From assembly GCA_963781805.1 (NCBI GenBank), contig CAWAHF010000004.1:5270001-5334000 (forward strand): a DNA stretch of 64,000 nucleotides, written 5' to 3'. Position 1 is the stretch's first letter; every line of letters begins with the position of its first letter. This stretch comes from JAFGPL01 sp963781805. Its GTDB lineage: Bacteria > Bacteroidota > Bacteroidia > Bacteroidales > UBA10428. The notes under the pieces are model-generated. The model had not been told where the DNA came from. It saw nothing but the letters and a program-made list of their open reading frames with translations, and searched no databases. A program made the translations under genes and the position numbers. This document shows, one piece after another, positions 44,854-53,651 of the stretch.

Positions 44854-45822
44854 TTACAGGTTATTCAAAGGATGGTATTTATCAAGTTTGTTCTGTAAGC
44901 TATCCAGGTTGTTTAACTGGTATCTTTCGGTTGAACTTACCCATCGGTGGCCGGCCATGTATTGGACTTGTCTAAGATTGTGGTTTTTCAGCCAGTAAGT
45001 TATCACGCTTGCCCGGATTTGTTTCGGGTGCAGGATTTCAGGGTTTGTTTTCTGTATCGCTTTGAACATGTGCAATAAACTGTTCTTTATGTTCTCACTC
45101 CCGTTGATGCTGATAAATAACTGGTTCTCGATTTTGGTTTTGTTGATTTTATCCGGTTTCCGGGCTGGCCGTGGTGCTGTGATTTCGTTTAATATTGCTG
45201 GCCTTATTTCGGTTAAGTATTCGTGTAGTTCCAGTATTTGAAAAGGTTTTAACTCTAAGTTCCGGCTGTTCCTTCTCCGGTTCCCGGGGATATAAATTTT
45301 ACCTTCTTTTAATTTCAGGTGGTTTGGTTCAAGCTGTTTCAGTTCTTCTGTTGTTACGCCCTGGTAAATCAATAATCCTAAAATAATTTTGTTCCTTTTG
45401 CTTCTGTTGTCGCTTGTCTCGTAGGATTGGTAAAGCTTTTCAAGTTCTGTAAAGTCGATGATATTGGAAGGTAGTTTTTGTATTTCGCCTTTTAAATACA
45501 GGTTTGCAGCAGGGTTGATGATTTTAGGGTTTTGTTCTTTCAGGTATTCGTAAAAGTTCCTTATGCTTCTTAGCATGCTGTTAATGTGCTTTTTGCTGTT
45601 CCCTTCCAGTTTACAGTAATCTATGAAGTCTAATAAATCGTTGTACCGGGTTTCATTGGGCTGTAAATGTTCATTGTCGAGCCACTTTAAAAAATAGCCT
45701 GTGTAGTTCATCTTTTGCCGGATGGTGTCTTTCCCGTTTCCAAGTTTCTGAAGGTAGGATTCAAAGCCTTTCAGCTTGCTTTGTATCGCTTTGTTAAAGC
45801 TGTATTCGGGTTTCTTACTCAT
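44854..45822 (-). CDS. Tyrosine recombinase B (degenerate), element 2
   Basis: 322 residues. The C-terminal 250 residues equal unit 1; the N-terminal 70 differ (SKLKGFESYLQKLGNGKDTI), so the homogenised block ends inside the gene near 45613. The same lost Arg I (GVTTEE) and Lys in place of His are present. It overlaps recombinase A by 8 bp. Confidence 0.85.
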   Translation of the reverse strand: MSKKPEYSFNKAIQSKLKGFESYLQKLGNGKDTIRQKMNYTGYFLKWLDNEHLQPNETRYNDLLDFIDYCKLEGNSKKHINSMLRSIRNFYEYLKEQNPKIINPAANLYLKGEIQKLPSNIIDFTELEKLYQSYETSDNRSKRNKIILGLLIYQGVTTEELKQLEPNHLKLKEGKIYIPGNRRRNSRNLELKPFQILELHEYLTEIRPAILNEITAPRPARKPDKINKTKIENQLFISINGSENIKNSLLHMFKAIQKTNPEILHPKQIRASVITYWLKNHNLRQVQYMAGHRWVSSTERYQLNNLDSLQNKLDKYHPLNNL

Positions 45823-46690
45823 TGGCCAGGTGTGTATAAATTTGGGTACTCTCTAAACTGGCATGGCCTAAAAACTGACTGACTTCTTCCAATGTCATTC
45901 CTGATTGTAAAAGGTGGGTAGCTATCGAGTGGCGAAGCGTATGCAGCCCTGTTTCTTTTTCTATTTTCGTCTTGCTTAACAGGTGGTGCAGCCTGTTTAT
46001 TAAACTGTTTCCGTGCATCCGTTTTACCTGCATGCTTAAAAACAAAGCTTCGTTTTTGATATTCTTAAAACTCAATATCCTTTCCCTGGCATAGTAGATG
46101 TAATTCTCTAAATCCTCTTTTACAGCTTCGCTCATGGGTACATAGCGTTCTTTATAGTTCTTGCCTTTCCTTACATAAACCCGTTTTTCTTTCAGCAAAA
46201 TATCATTGACATCCAGGTTTATCCCTTCGCTTCTTCTCAGTCCACAGCCGTAATAAATACTTAAAATTGCCCTGTCCCGGATTCCTAAAATATCGTTATC
46301 GCAAGACTTGTAAAGTGCTTTTACTTCTGTTCTGGTCAATATGGTTTTGGTTTCTGTTGCAATGGCTTGTAATTGTAAATCGATTTCTAAGGTTGCCTTT
46401 CCTGTTACCTGCAGGTATTTGCTGAACCGCTTTAAGGCGTTGATATTGCTTATAATGTAGTTGTTTGACAGGCTGCCGGATTTGGTCTTGTTCCTTCGGG
46501 TCTGTAAATAATCGTGATAGGTTTTGACTACCTGGTTATTGATTTGGCTTAGCTCTTTTACCGGTGTTTTATCAAGCCACGCAAAAAAGTCCCTTACATA
46601 ATTTGTTGATGCATAAACGGTGCTTTCCGCATAACCGATGGTATTGAGCCACCTTTCAAAGTTGTTTTGTAATACGTTGTTTATTTCCAT
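45815..46690 (-). CDS. Tyrosine recombinase A, element 2
   Basis: 291 residues with the full catalytic set (CGLRRSEG, GKNYKERYVPM, GLHTLRHS, LGHASLES, QIYTHLANE). The N-terminal half (NNVLQNNFERWLNTIGYAES, DFFAWLDKTPVKELSQINNQ) is clearly different from units 1, 3 and 4, so this copy is the outlier of the four. Different N-terminal domains may recognise different core or arm sites. Confidence 0.92.
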   Translation of the reverse strand: MEINNVLQNNFERWLNTIGYAESTVYASTNYVRDFFAWLDKTPVKELSQINNQVVKTYHDYLQTRRNKTKSGSLSNNYIISNINALKRFSKYLQVTGKATLEIDLQLQAIATETKTILTRTEVKALYKSCDNDILGIRDRAILSIYYGCGLRRSEGINLDVNDILLKEKRVYVRKGKNYKERYVPMSEAVKEDLENYIYYARERILSFKNIKNEALFLSMQVKRMHGNSLINRLHHLLSKTKIEKETGLHTLRHSIATHLLQSGMTLEEVSQFLGHASLESTQIYTHLANE

Positions 46691-46734
46691 TACGATGATT
46701 TTTTAAAGTGCCGCACCTGCATTTTGGTTATCTA

Positions 46735-46821
46735 ATTACCCACTGGCTTTTACCTGTTGGTTTTTAATAAGTTGAGTGGGTAACTGCTTCCATTATCCAC
46801 TTGTTATCCACGCTACCCACT
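46735..46821. repeat. Iterons of element 2 (GTGGRTAAC type)
   Basis: TTACCCACT (46735), AGTGGGTAAC (46775), ATTATCCACTT (46792), TTATCCAC (46804) and CTACCCACT (46813) form five related words in mixed orientation. Four overlap the primase 3' end. The sequence differs from the iterons of the other elements. Confidence 0.72.
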
Positions 46822-49481
46822 AACTTTTTTTTGATGTTGTTTAAAGCCGTGTCCAGGGCATTGGTCAGGTTTTCGTTTAACTGCCTGTATTCTTCGGTGT
46901 TGGTGATTTCGTATTCATAGCCGGATTTGTGGCGGTTGCCACCAACTATCTTTATGTAATTGTAACGCAGCAGTTGCACCAGGTAATATTTTAAGTTGTT
47001 CGGGTTCATCCTAAAGGTTTCCCGTACTTCCTTATTGTAAAAGCTTTCTTTGTTGTTGCTTTTAAGCCAGTTTTTAAGGTTTTCAAAGAACCTTCTGCAT
47101 TCCCCGCTAAGTTCATCGGCTTTGGCCAAAAGAACGTCTTTTAAAAGCTTGTTTGCCCATTCGATATCTTCAAGGGTGGTTTCAATGTACCTTTCGTTTG
47201 TGTCCGGGTCGGTTTTGGTTTCCCGTTGGTACTGGTGGTAAAAGGTGATGGTTTCTATAAATGCAAGGTAATGGCTGTTTGTCCTGAGTGGCTTAAAAAC
47301 ATGCTGCGGGATTACAAGATATTCAGCAAAGGGGTTTCGCACTTTGATTGGTTTTAAAACGGTCTGCATATCCTTAAAGAACTCTATTAACTGTTTTTCT
47401 TCTTTGGCTGCTATTTTTCCGGCTGATAGTTTTCTTTGGTAATTCATGATTTGCTCTTTGTGTTCCCTTGTATTGTCAAGGTATATCAATAAACTGCGGT
47501 TAGCGTTGTCCTCGTAAAGTCGCTCTTTGGTGGTAGTCCCGGCAAGGCTTATCGGGCCCTCGACTTTTAAGGTGATGGTTTTCATATTGCCTTTGCTGTC
47601 CTTTATCGGTACACGTTTGCTTATCCGTTTTTTGCTTTGTAATTCACGTAAAGGATAAAGCACATCCATTGCCCCGTCCATATCTTCAATAAGTACCAGC
47701 TTGTGTTTTAGTTCCTTTCTATCGAAGTAATAAAAGGCATTTTCTGATAATATGGTTATTTCCAGTTTATCCTGTTCCGGTATCAGTTCGCTTATTTTCT
47801 CCTGCAGGTAAGTTTTCCCTGTTCCCGATGCTCCCAGGCTAATTATGTGCAAAGGTTGCTCACGCAGCCTTGAAGTAAATACCAGGTACATTAACAAACG
47901 GTTATTTTCTTCGCCTATCATCCCGGTTCTGCCGATGTCCTGGTTTGTCCGCTCCATCAATTTGGGTGCGCTTAAATAGTTTACTGCTTTCCGGTATCGC
48001 TGTTCTGTCAGTTGCCTTGCCTGTGGTTTCTGCTCTTTCATGCTCTCGATTTTACTTAACCGGTATTGCTCTATTTGTTCGGTCAGTTCTGCGATTGCCC
48101 GCCTGATTATGTTTGTACCTATCTCTAATTGCTCACAGGTTTTGTTAATAAACTTTTCTAAATAATCGGAGTGGTAAAGGTCGATGGTGTGGCGTATCGA
48201 GTGCAACGGGTCGTTTGTATCTGTCCGGCTGATTTTTACGGTTATCCGCAGCCTGTCAAGCTGCTGCAGGTTGATGCCACCTAAAATGATAATTTGCACT
48301 TCATCGGTGGTGTAAGTAATAAACTCCCGGTTTTTAGTGTTGAGCCGGCCTGCCTGTGCACCGACAGGCTTCGGCTCTGGCACACTTCCCGTCAACTCCC
48401 CAGTTTCGGGTATTTTTTCAGTTAAAAGAAAAAGGTCTTTACGGGTTTCCAAAAGATGGGTAAAGATTTCAGTATCGTAAGCAACTGATAAGCTGTTTAT
48501 GTCTTCATCCTGTGGGGTTTCAATAGACGTTAGTTTTATTCCTGGTAACAGTTCGCTAAGTTCTTTCTGGTATTTCTTTATGGCTTGTTCTGCTGCCTGA
48601 TCGCCATCAAAGAAGAAGGTTATTTCTTTTAACTGATTTAAGTTTTGAATGGCTTGTTTGTGTTCCTCTGTTAGCCCATTTGTTCCGTAGCAGCTTAATA
48701 TTTCGTACTCGTCTGTGATTTCCGGTATTTGCAAGAGTGTCGCTGCGTCTATGATTGCTTCGGTTAAGATAAGCTTTGTGGTTTCAGGTTTTGGATATTG
48801 CGGATAAAGCCCGGTTCTGTCTTTTAAGTAATAATGCTTTGAGTTACTGTTATCGGTTATTGACCTCCCGTAAATACTTACTATCCGGTTTTGATTATCT
48901 CTTAAAGGAAAGATAATACAGTCTTTTGCAAAAGCCGTGTAGTTCGTTCCTGTTCCGTTGGGTGTTTTGCCATTGTAAGGGATTAAAAGACCTGCGTTGA
49001 TACACGCTTTTAAATCCGGTTCGCTCAACTTGCCCCGGTGGTGGAACTGGCCGGAGTTGTAACCGATTTCTAAAAGTTCATGGTTTAGGTTTCGGCTTTT
49101 CAGGTATTCTTTAGGTTTTACGCTTACAGGGTGTTTCAAGCCGTTGCAGAAGCTCTCAAAGATTTTGGTTAGTATTTCGGTATGGTTCTGCTTGGGCTTG
49201 TTGTTAATCGGTTTTACTGGCTGTATTTCTCCGCATAGTTCCGTAGCTTTTAAAATACCCTGATGTTTGCTGCCTTCCTTTAGTGTGCAGAACTCGATTG
49301 TATCGCCATTCTTGCCACAACCAAAGCAGTTAAAGGTGTTTGTGTTGGTATAAACTTTCATACTGGCATTGCTATCCTCATGAAAAGGACAGTTAAGCAT
49401 ATGATTTCTGTTGATTTTAAGTCCGTAATGTTTCAAAACGGACTCGATGGATAACCTTTTTTTAATCTCGGGGAGTTGCAT
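46764..49481 (-). CDS. CHC2 primase-TOPRIM-AAA ATPase fusion, element 2
   Basis: 905 residues from the ATG at 49481. Residues 1 to about 636 match unit 1 almost perfectly; I saw one synonymous base change (48290 region). After KDSKGNMKTI the sequence switches (TLKVEGPISLAGTTTKERLY). The C-terminal winged helix (FYNKEVRETFRMNPNNLKYY, LVQLLRYNYIKIVGGNRHKS) is distinct, and so are the adjacent iterons. The C-terminal tail LVGSVDNKWIMEAVTHSTY is encoded by iteron DNA. Confidence 0.88.
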   Translation of the reverse strand: MQLPEIKKRLSIESVLKHYGLKINRNHMLNCPFHEDSNASMKVYTNTNTFNCFGCGKNGDTIEFCTLKEGSKHQGILKATELCGEIQPVKPINNKPKQNHTEILTKIFESFCNGLKHPVSVKPKEYLKSRNLNHELLEIGYNSGQFHHRGKLSEPDLKACINAGLLIPYNGKTPNGTGTNYTAFAKDCIIFPLRDNQNRIVSIYGRSITDNSNSKHYYLKDRTGLYPQYPKPETTKLILTEAIIDAATLLQIPEITDEYEILSCYGTNGLTEEHKQAIQNLNQLKEITFFFDGDQAAEQAIKKYQKELSELLPGIKLTSIETPQDEDINSLSVAYDTEIFTHLLETRKDLFLLTEKIPETGELTGSVPEPKPVGAQAGRLNTKNREFITYTTDEVQIIILGGINLQQLDRLRITVKISRTDTNDPLHSIRHTIDLYHSDYLEKFINKTCEQLEIGTNIIRRAIAELTEQIEQYRLSKIESMKEQKPQARQLTEQRYRKAVNYLSAPKLMERTNQDIGRTGMIGEENNRLLMYLVFTSRLREQPLHIISLGASGTGKTYLQEKISELIPEQDKLEITILSENAFYYFDRKELKHKLVLIEDMDGAMDVLYPLRELQSKKRISKRVPIKDSKGNMKTITLKVEGPISLAGTTTKERLYEDNANRSLLIYLDNTREHKEQIMNYQRKLSAGKIAAKEEKQLIEFFKDMQTVLKPIKVRNPFAEYLVIPQHVFKPLRTNSHYLAFIETITFYHQYQRETKTDPDTNERYIETTLEDIEWANKLLKDVLLAKADELSGECRRFFENLKNWLKSNNKESFYNKEVRETFRMNPNNLKYYLVQLLRYNYIKIVGGNRHKSGYEYEITNTEEYRQLNENLTNALDTALNNIKKKLVGSVDNKWIMEAVTHSTY

Positions 49482-49603
49482 TGTTAACAAATATTTTTGT
49501 TCATATCTGCACAAACTTATCACATCTGTAACTTTTTGCAATACATCAACCGAATAAGATATTCACAATCGCTTTAGATTTATTCCTTTAAATATGCATT
49601 TTT

Positions 49604-49617
49604 AGTACATTTGTACT
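49604..49617 (+). promoter_or_regulatory. Operator/promoter, element 2
   Basis: AGTACATTTGTACT palindrome overlapping the TACATTTG -7 box, as in element 1. Confidence 0.63.
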
Positions 49618-49643
49618 GTTAATAACTTTAAATGCTATAAATA

Positions 49644-49994
49644 ATGTCTTTGGCCGATAGATTAAAAAATGCACGTAAAGACAAGAACCTATCACAACAG
49701 GAACTTGCAAAGATTTCTGATGTACATTACAGTAATATCGGAAGGTATGAAAGAGGCGATGCAAAACCATCTGCCGAAGTGCTTAACAGGATTGCACAGG
49801 CTTTAGACACCTCACCGGATTACCTGATTAACGGAACACTTCAGGATAAAGCAGAAAGCAGTATCAGTGATACTGAGCTTCTAAATCAATTCAGAAAGGT
49901 GGAGAACTTACCGGAAGATAAAAAACGCCTGGTTAAAGAGTTCCTGGACGCTTTCCTTTTTAAGAACCAGATTAAACAACAGCTTACTTTATAA
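49644..49994 (+). CDS. XRE-family regulator, element 2
   Basis: 116 residues, predicted protein identical to the unit 1 regulator. Synonymous changes appear only in its last third (after about 49864), which marks the right limit of the homogenised block. Confidence 0.9.
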   Translation: MSLADRLKNARKDKNLSQQELAKISDVHYSNIGRYERGDAKPSAEVLNRIAQALDTSPDYLINGTLQDKAESSISDTELLNQFRKVENLPEDKKRLVKEFLDAFLFKNQIKQQLTL

Positions 49995-49998
49995 TAAT

Positions 49999-50026
49999 AA
50001 AGCCCGGTCTTGCCGGGCTCTATTTT
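49999..50026. terminator. Terminator after regulator, element 2
   Basis: AGCCCGG-TCTTG-CCGGGCT stem followed by a T-rich tract. Same position as the terminator at 41653 but with a different loop. Confidence 0.82.
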
Positions 50027-50098
50027 ATCTCCTTTTTATTTCGCATTACAAATGCTCTTTTTTATTACAGTTCTTGCAGCAAACGAGGACGAGTGAAG

Positions 50099-50704
50099 CT
50101 ACTTCGTCCAAACCGTTCGAGGGTGTGGTTTATCTATAAATTGAATTTGGGATTGTGTTAACTCCTCCATTACTCTTAATCTTTTTCGTTCATTCGTAAT
50201 ATCAATAAACGATCTGCCTATAAAAGAAGAATCAAAACACTCAACTCGTTTTGCATAATGGATTTGTCTTTTTTTATAAAACAAAGTATCAATTGTAATA
50301 TTATCAATGTAGCCATACCATGCAAGAACATTAGGTTCTGAAGGGCCAATTGTAAAACCAGAATCCTTAACTTTGTCCTCATTAAAATTATTACATTTTT
50401 TTATCTCTGACTCAGGTAACTTAAAACATTCTGAACTAAGACTATCCATGTCAGTAGTTTTGTTTTTTAAAATAATACGATTTTTATTTACTTGATAGTC
50501 ACAAAAAATTCTTGTATCTCTAAATTTTTCATCTATATCACAACGGTAATTTTGTTCATATACACAAGTACTATCATCCACAAATTGTAACGTAAAAATT
50601 TTTATTGAATCACCTGAAACAAATGTTCTGTCTTGTAAAACAATCACAGGAGAGCATGATCCGAAAATCACCAATATCAGTACTATATAAAATATACTTT
50701 TCAT
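50099..50704 (-). CDS. Lipoprotein, candidate immunity protein for tip 3
   Basis: 201 residues with a lipobox (YIVLILVIFGSCSPVIVL). The body has several Cys residues (CVYEQNYRCD, IFCDYQ, ECFKLPE, VECFDSS) and no recognised family. It starts 8 bp after the tip 3 stop. Lipoprotein character again points to a periplasmic toxin target. Confidence 0.6.
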   Translation of the reverse strand: MKSIFYIVLILVIFGSCSPVIVLQDRTFVSGDSIKIFTLQFVDDSTCVYEQNYRCDIDEKFRDTRIFCDYQVNKNRIILKNKTTDMDSLSSECFKLPESEIKKCNNFNEDKVKDSGFTIGPSEPNVLAWYGYIDNITIDTLFYKKRQIHYAKRVECFDSSFIGRSFIDITNERKRLRVMEELTQSQIQFIDKPHPRTVWTK

Positions 50705-50712
50705 GAATAAAA

Positions 50713-51489
50713 TTAATTAGAATTCCATTTCTTATCCTGTGGTGAGTAAAGATTTATCCAAATATGGTTAGTTGTAGTTCCAACTTTCACTTGCTTCTTG
50801 ACGCCCATGTTGTTTATAACAGCTGGAGTTACCGAATTTATATCTGTTATGCTAGTCACAGGTACAGAATTTGTTGGATTAATACCATTTCCCATAGATG
50901 GATTCTTAGTATAATAATCAGCAGCTTGATAATCCAACTTTCCATCCCAAGAATATTGTGCTTTATAGGCACTCACTTCATCTTGCACACCATATGTTTT
51001 CTTGGTTAGAGTTCCACGGGCAATATCTCCTCCATGACGATTTTCATGAAGCACAAGTCCCATTGAAGCTCCTTTAGTGTACATTGTGACAACTGAGGTC
51101 CCCATACCTTCGGTGGTTGCAACACCCTCAGAATCAGAATTAGAACTCTGGGATTGAGAAGCCCATCTAAATTCTGTAGTTTCATTACCGCGCATATCGC
51201 TTATATCTGTTAAAGACTGATCCAGCTCTTCTTGTCTTGCTTCAAGATCCCCTGTATCTTTTCCTTTCGCTGCCATCTTAACTACTTTATTTGCTAGTTT
51301 TCCTTGCTTTTTAATTAATTTATTTTCTTGCCTTTGTGCACGTTTCTCATTCTTATCATCAAACCATCTTCCATCAACATCAATAAGCCTAATAGGATTA
51401 TTGGCACAATAAGCATAATTGGAAAGTGAATAATACTTTTCAGATAGTTTGTCAATACAATGCCAACGCCCTAAAGCAGGATCATACAT
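50713..51489 (-). CDS. Orphan RHS C-terminal tip 3, HExxH metallopeptidase-like
   Basis: 258 residues from MYDPALGRWHCIDKLSEKYY; the frame stays open upstream through att3 (SWYDYGAR) to a TGA 80 bp further. RHS core ends NNPIRLIDVDGRW. A charged helical linker follows (about 45-100). The toxin domain has the zincin motif His148-Glu149-x-x-His152 in GLVLHENRHGGDIARG and a possible third ligand Glu171 in DEVSAYKAQ. Predicted zinc peptidase or related hydrolase; substrate unknown. Confidence 0.75.
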   Translation of the reverse strand: MYDPALGRWHCIDKLSEKYYSLSNYAYCANNPIRLIDVDGRWFDDKNEKRAQRQENKLIKKQGKLANKVVKMAAKGKDTGDLEARQEELDQSLTDISDMRGNETTEFRWASQSQSSNSDSEGVATTEGMGTSVVTMYTKGASMGLVLHENRHGGDIARGTLTKKTYGVQDEVSAYKAQYSWDGKLDYQAADYYTKNPSMGNGINPTNSVPVTSITDINSVTPAVINNMGVKKQVKVGTTTNHIWINLYSPQDKKWNSN

Positions 51490-51497
51490 CCTTGCGC

Positions 51498-51517
51498 CGT
51501 AGTCGTACCAACTTACG
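51498..51517. other. Attachment-type direct repeat att3
   Basis: CGTAGTCGTACCAACTTACG, two substitutions from att1 and att2, 8355 bp right of att2. It encodes V-S-W-Y-D-Y on the minus strand. The element arm beyond it keeps GTTCTTTGA and a second GTAAG word, as in the other units. Confidence 0.78.
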
Positions 51518-51681
51518 CAGGTTTTTTGATGTTTCCCAGGCTCCTTACCACCCCAAAAACTGCTGTCTCAAAGAACGTTAATTGCCCCTAAAAATACTGT
51601 TTTTTCTTTTAATTGAACCTTTTTAATTGAAGTTTTTAGGGCAGTGCTTTAATCCCCCATCCCTGCCATGTCCAGCCAGCT

Positions 51682-51767
51682 TTAACATAACATGTAGTTA
51701 TTGTACAAAGTATAATATTTAATTTATTTTTAGCGGTATACTTTGCCCAATAACCAAATTATGTTAA
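51682..51767. other. Long conserved hairpin, element 3
   Basis: Outer arms TTAACATAA and TTATGTTAA are conserved, inner arms GTTAT/ATAAC and ACAAAGTATA/TATACTTTG are extended compared with element 1. Loop sequence differs. The gene-free interval is 51490-52640. Confidence 0.62.
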
Positions 51768-51981
51768 CCAAGTTCTCGCCCTCCGTTCCTCCGGGCTGCG
51801 CTCCTTGGACGCTTTTCCTTCCGGGGCAGGATGGGGCTTCTGTGCCGGTTCAGGCTTTTCAGTTATTTCAGTTAAAAGAAAAAGGAAGCTGATCGGGACC
51901 GGTAACCTGGGATCTGATCTTTAACACGGTTGTTTTCTTCGGGGGAAGCCATCCCGATCCATAAAAATCGGGATGGCCATG

Positions 51982-52063
51982 TGCTGTTGGAACGGGCAAT
52001 AACCCGTGCAGACAGCTTCATTTTAAAATTAAATGCTGTTGGGTTATTCCGGTTTCAACAGCA
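51982..52063. other. Stem shared by elements 3 and 4
   Basis: TGCTGTTGGAACGGGCAATAACCC-type left arm (TGTTGGAACGGGCAATAACC at 51984) pairs with GGGTTATTCCGGTTTCAACA (52041 onward). An overlapping alternative hairpin AAATGCTGTTG/CAACAGCATTT (52031-52066) shares the right arm, so the region could switch between two folds. A separate perfect hairpin GCCATCCCGAT/ATCGGGATGGC lies at 51948-51977. Confidence 0.6.
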
Positions 52064-52115
52064 TTTAAAAACGGAATGCTTCTTTTTGTAACTGTAATCA
52101 GAATGCTTCTTTTGT

Positions 52116-52539
52116 AACGGATGCAGGAAAAACAGCCTTGAGCTAAAACGGAAGGGACAGGCTGCAAAAAGCGGAGGAACGGAGCGGTTTGCGGACTGGC
52201 ACTGGAGAGGCGCGAGCCGTCTGCGAGTACGACCGAGGCCTGACAGGTAAAGGCTGACGATAGGAAGACGGCTGGCAGTGGCGTTTACGCTGAGGCTTTG
52301 GCGTGTGTTTTTGCACCTGTCTTTTTGCAAAAACCATGACAAAGCCAAACCGAGGGAGTTAGCAGGCGAGCCAAACAACGGCAGCGGAGGGATTTTGCAA
52401 CTTTAGCACAAAGGAACGACTGCTAAGGTTGTAAAAGACCGGGAGCTGCCACTGAGGAAGGCGGAGGAACAACAAAAGACATGACAAGCCGGTAGCGAAG
52501 CGGACACCCGCAGGGCGGCACAGCTCTTTTTTATACCTT
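52116..52539 (+). ncRNA. Conserved noncoding block, element 3
   Basis: Diverged homologue of 35931-36408, keeping the ordered blocks listed there while reading frames break. This is the independent copy that supports a non-coding constraint. Element 4 has no clear counterpart. Confidence 0.45.
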
Positions 52540-52640
52540 AAAAAACAAACAACATCATAAAAATGGGCTGTGACGGCTTGGCGTGGCTTTTGTGGACGAC
52601 AACTGACGAAGACCGCTTTTCCTGTCTTTGTGCGTGGGGT

Positions 52641-53651
52641 TTACAGGTTATTCAGGGGGTGCAGTTTATCGAGTTTGTTTTGTAGGTTGTCCAGGTTGTT
52701 CAACTGGTATCTTTCTGTTGAACTTACCCATCGGTGGCCGGCCATGTATTGAACCTGTCTAAGATTGTGGTTTTTCAGCCAGTAAGTTATCACGCTTGCC
52801 CGGATTTGTTTCGGGTGTAAGATTTCAGGGTTTATTTTTCTGATTGCATTAAACATGTGCAATAAACTGTTCTTTATGTTCTCACTCCCGTTGATGCTGA
52901 TAAATAACTGGTTCTCGATTTTGGTTTTGTTGATTTTATCCGGTTTCCGGGCTGGTTTGGGTGCTGTGATTTCGTTTAATATTGCTGGCCTTATTTCGCT
53001 TAAATACTCGTGCAGTTCCAGTATTTGAAAGGGTTTTAGCTCTAAGTTCCGGCTGTTCCTTCTCCGGTTCCCTGGGATATATATTTTGCCTTCTTTTAAC
53101 TTTACATGGTTTGGTTCAAGCTGTTTCAGTTCTTCGGTGGTTACGCCCTGGTAAATCAATAATCCTAAAATAATTCTGTTCCTTTTGCTTCGGTTGTCGT
53201 TTATTTCGTAGGATTGGTAGAGCTTTTCGAGTTCTTTAAATTCAACGATATTGGAAGGCAGTTTTTGTATTTCGCCTTTTAGGTACAGGTTTACAGCAGG
53301 GTTGATGATTTTAGGGTTTTGTTCTTTCAGGTATTCGTAAAAGTTCCTTATGCCCCTTAATTTGCTGTTTATGTGTTTCTTGCTGTTCCCTTCCAGTTTG
53401 CAGTAATCAATAAAGTTCAGTAAATCGTTGTACCTGGTTTCATTTGGCCGTAAATTCTCGTTTTCCATCCAGTTTAAAAAATACCCGGCATAGTTCGATT
53501 TCTGGCGTATAGTGTTCGTGTCCTGGCCAAGCTCCTGCAGGTAGGTTTTAAAGCCTTTCAGCTTGCTTTCTATCGCTTTGGTAAAGCTGTATTTGGGTTT
53601 CTTACTTCCCGCCCGTGGCGGGACTTCGCTTTGCTCAGCATTCATGCGCAA
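52641..53651 (-). CDS. Tyrosine recombinase B (degenerate), element 3
   Basis: 336 residues, 14 longer than the others. The start is MRMNAEQSEVPPRAGSKKPK instead of MSKKPE: about 38 bp containing the palindrome CCCGCCACGGGCGGG were inserted in frame. The same Arg I loss (YQGVTTEE) and KQIR motif are present; His and Tyr are kept. It overlaps recombinase A by 17 bp. Confidence 0.85.
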   Translation of the reverse strand: MRMNAEQSEVPPRAGSKKPKYSFTKAIESKLKGFKTYLQELGQDTNTIRQKSNYAGYFLNWMENENLRPNETRYNDLLNFIDYCKLEGNSKKHINSKLRGIRNFYEYLKEQNPKIINPAVNLYLKGEIQKLPSNIVEFKELEKLYQSYEINDNRSKRNRIILGLLIYQGVTTEELKQLEPNHVKLKEGKIYIPGNRRRNSRNLELKPFQILELHEYLSEIRPAILNEITAPKPARKPDKINKTKIENQLFISINGSENIKNSLLHMFNAIRKINPEILHPKQIRASVITYWLKNHNLRQVQYMAGHRWVSSTERYQLNNLDNLQNKLDKLHPLNNL

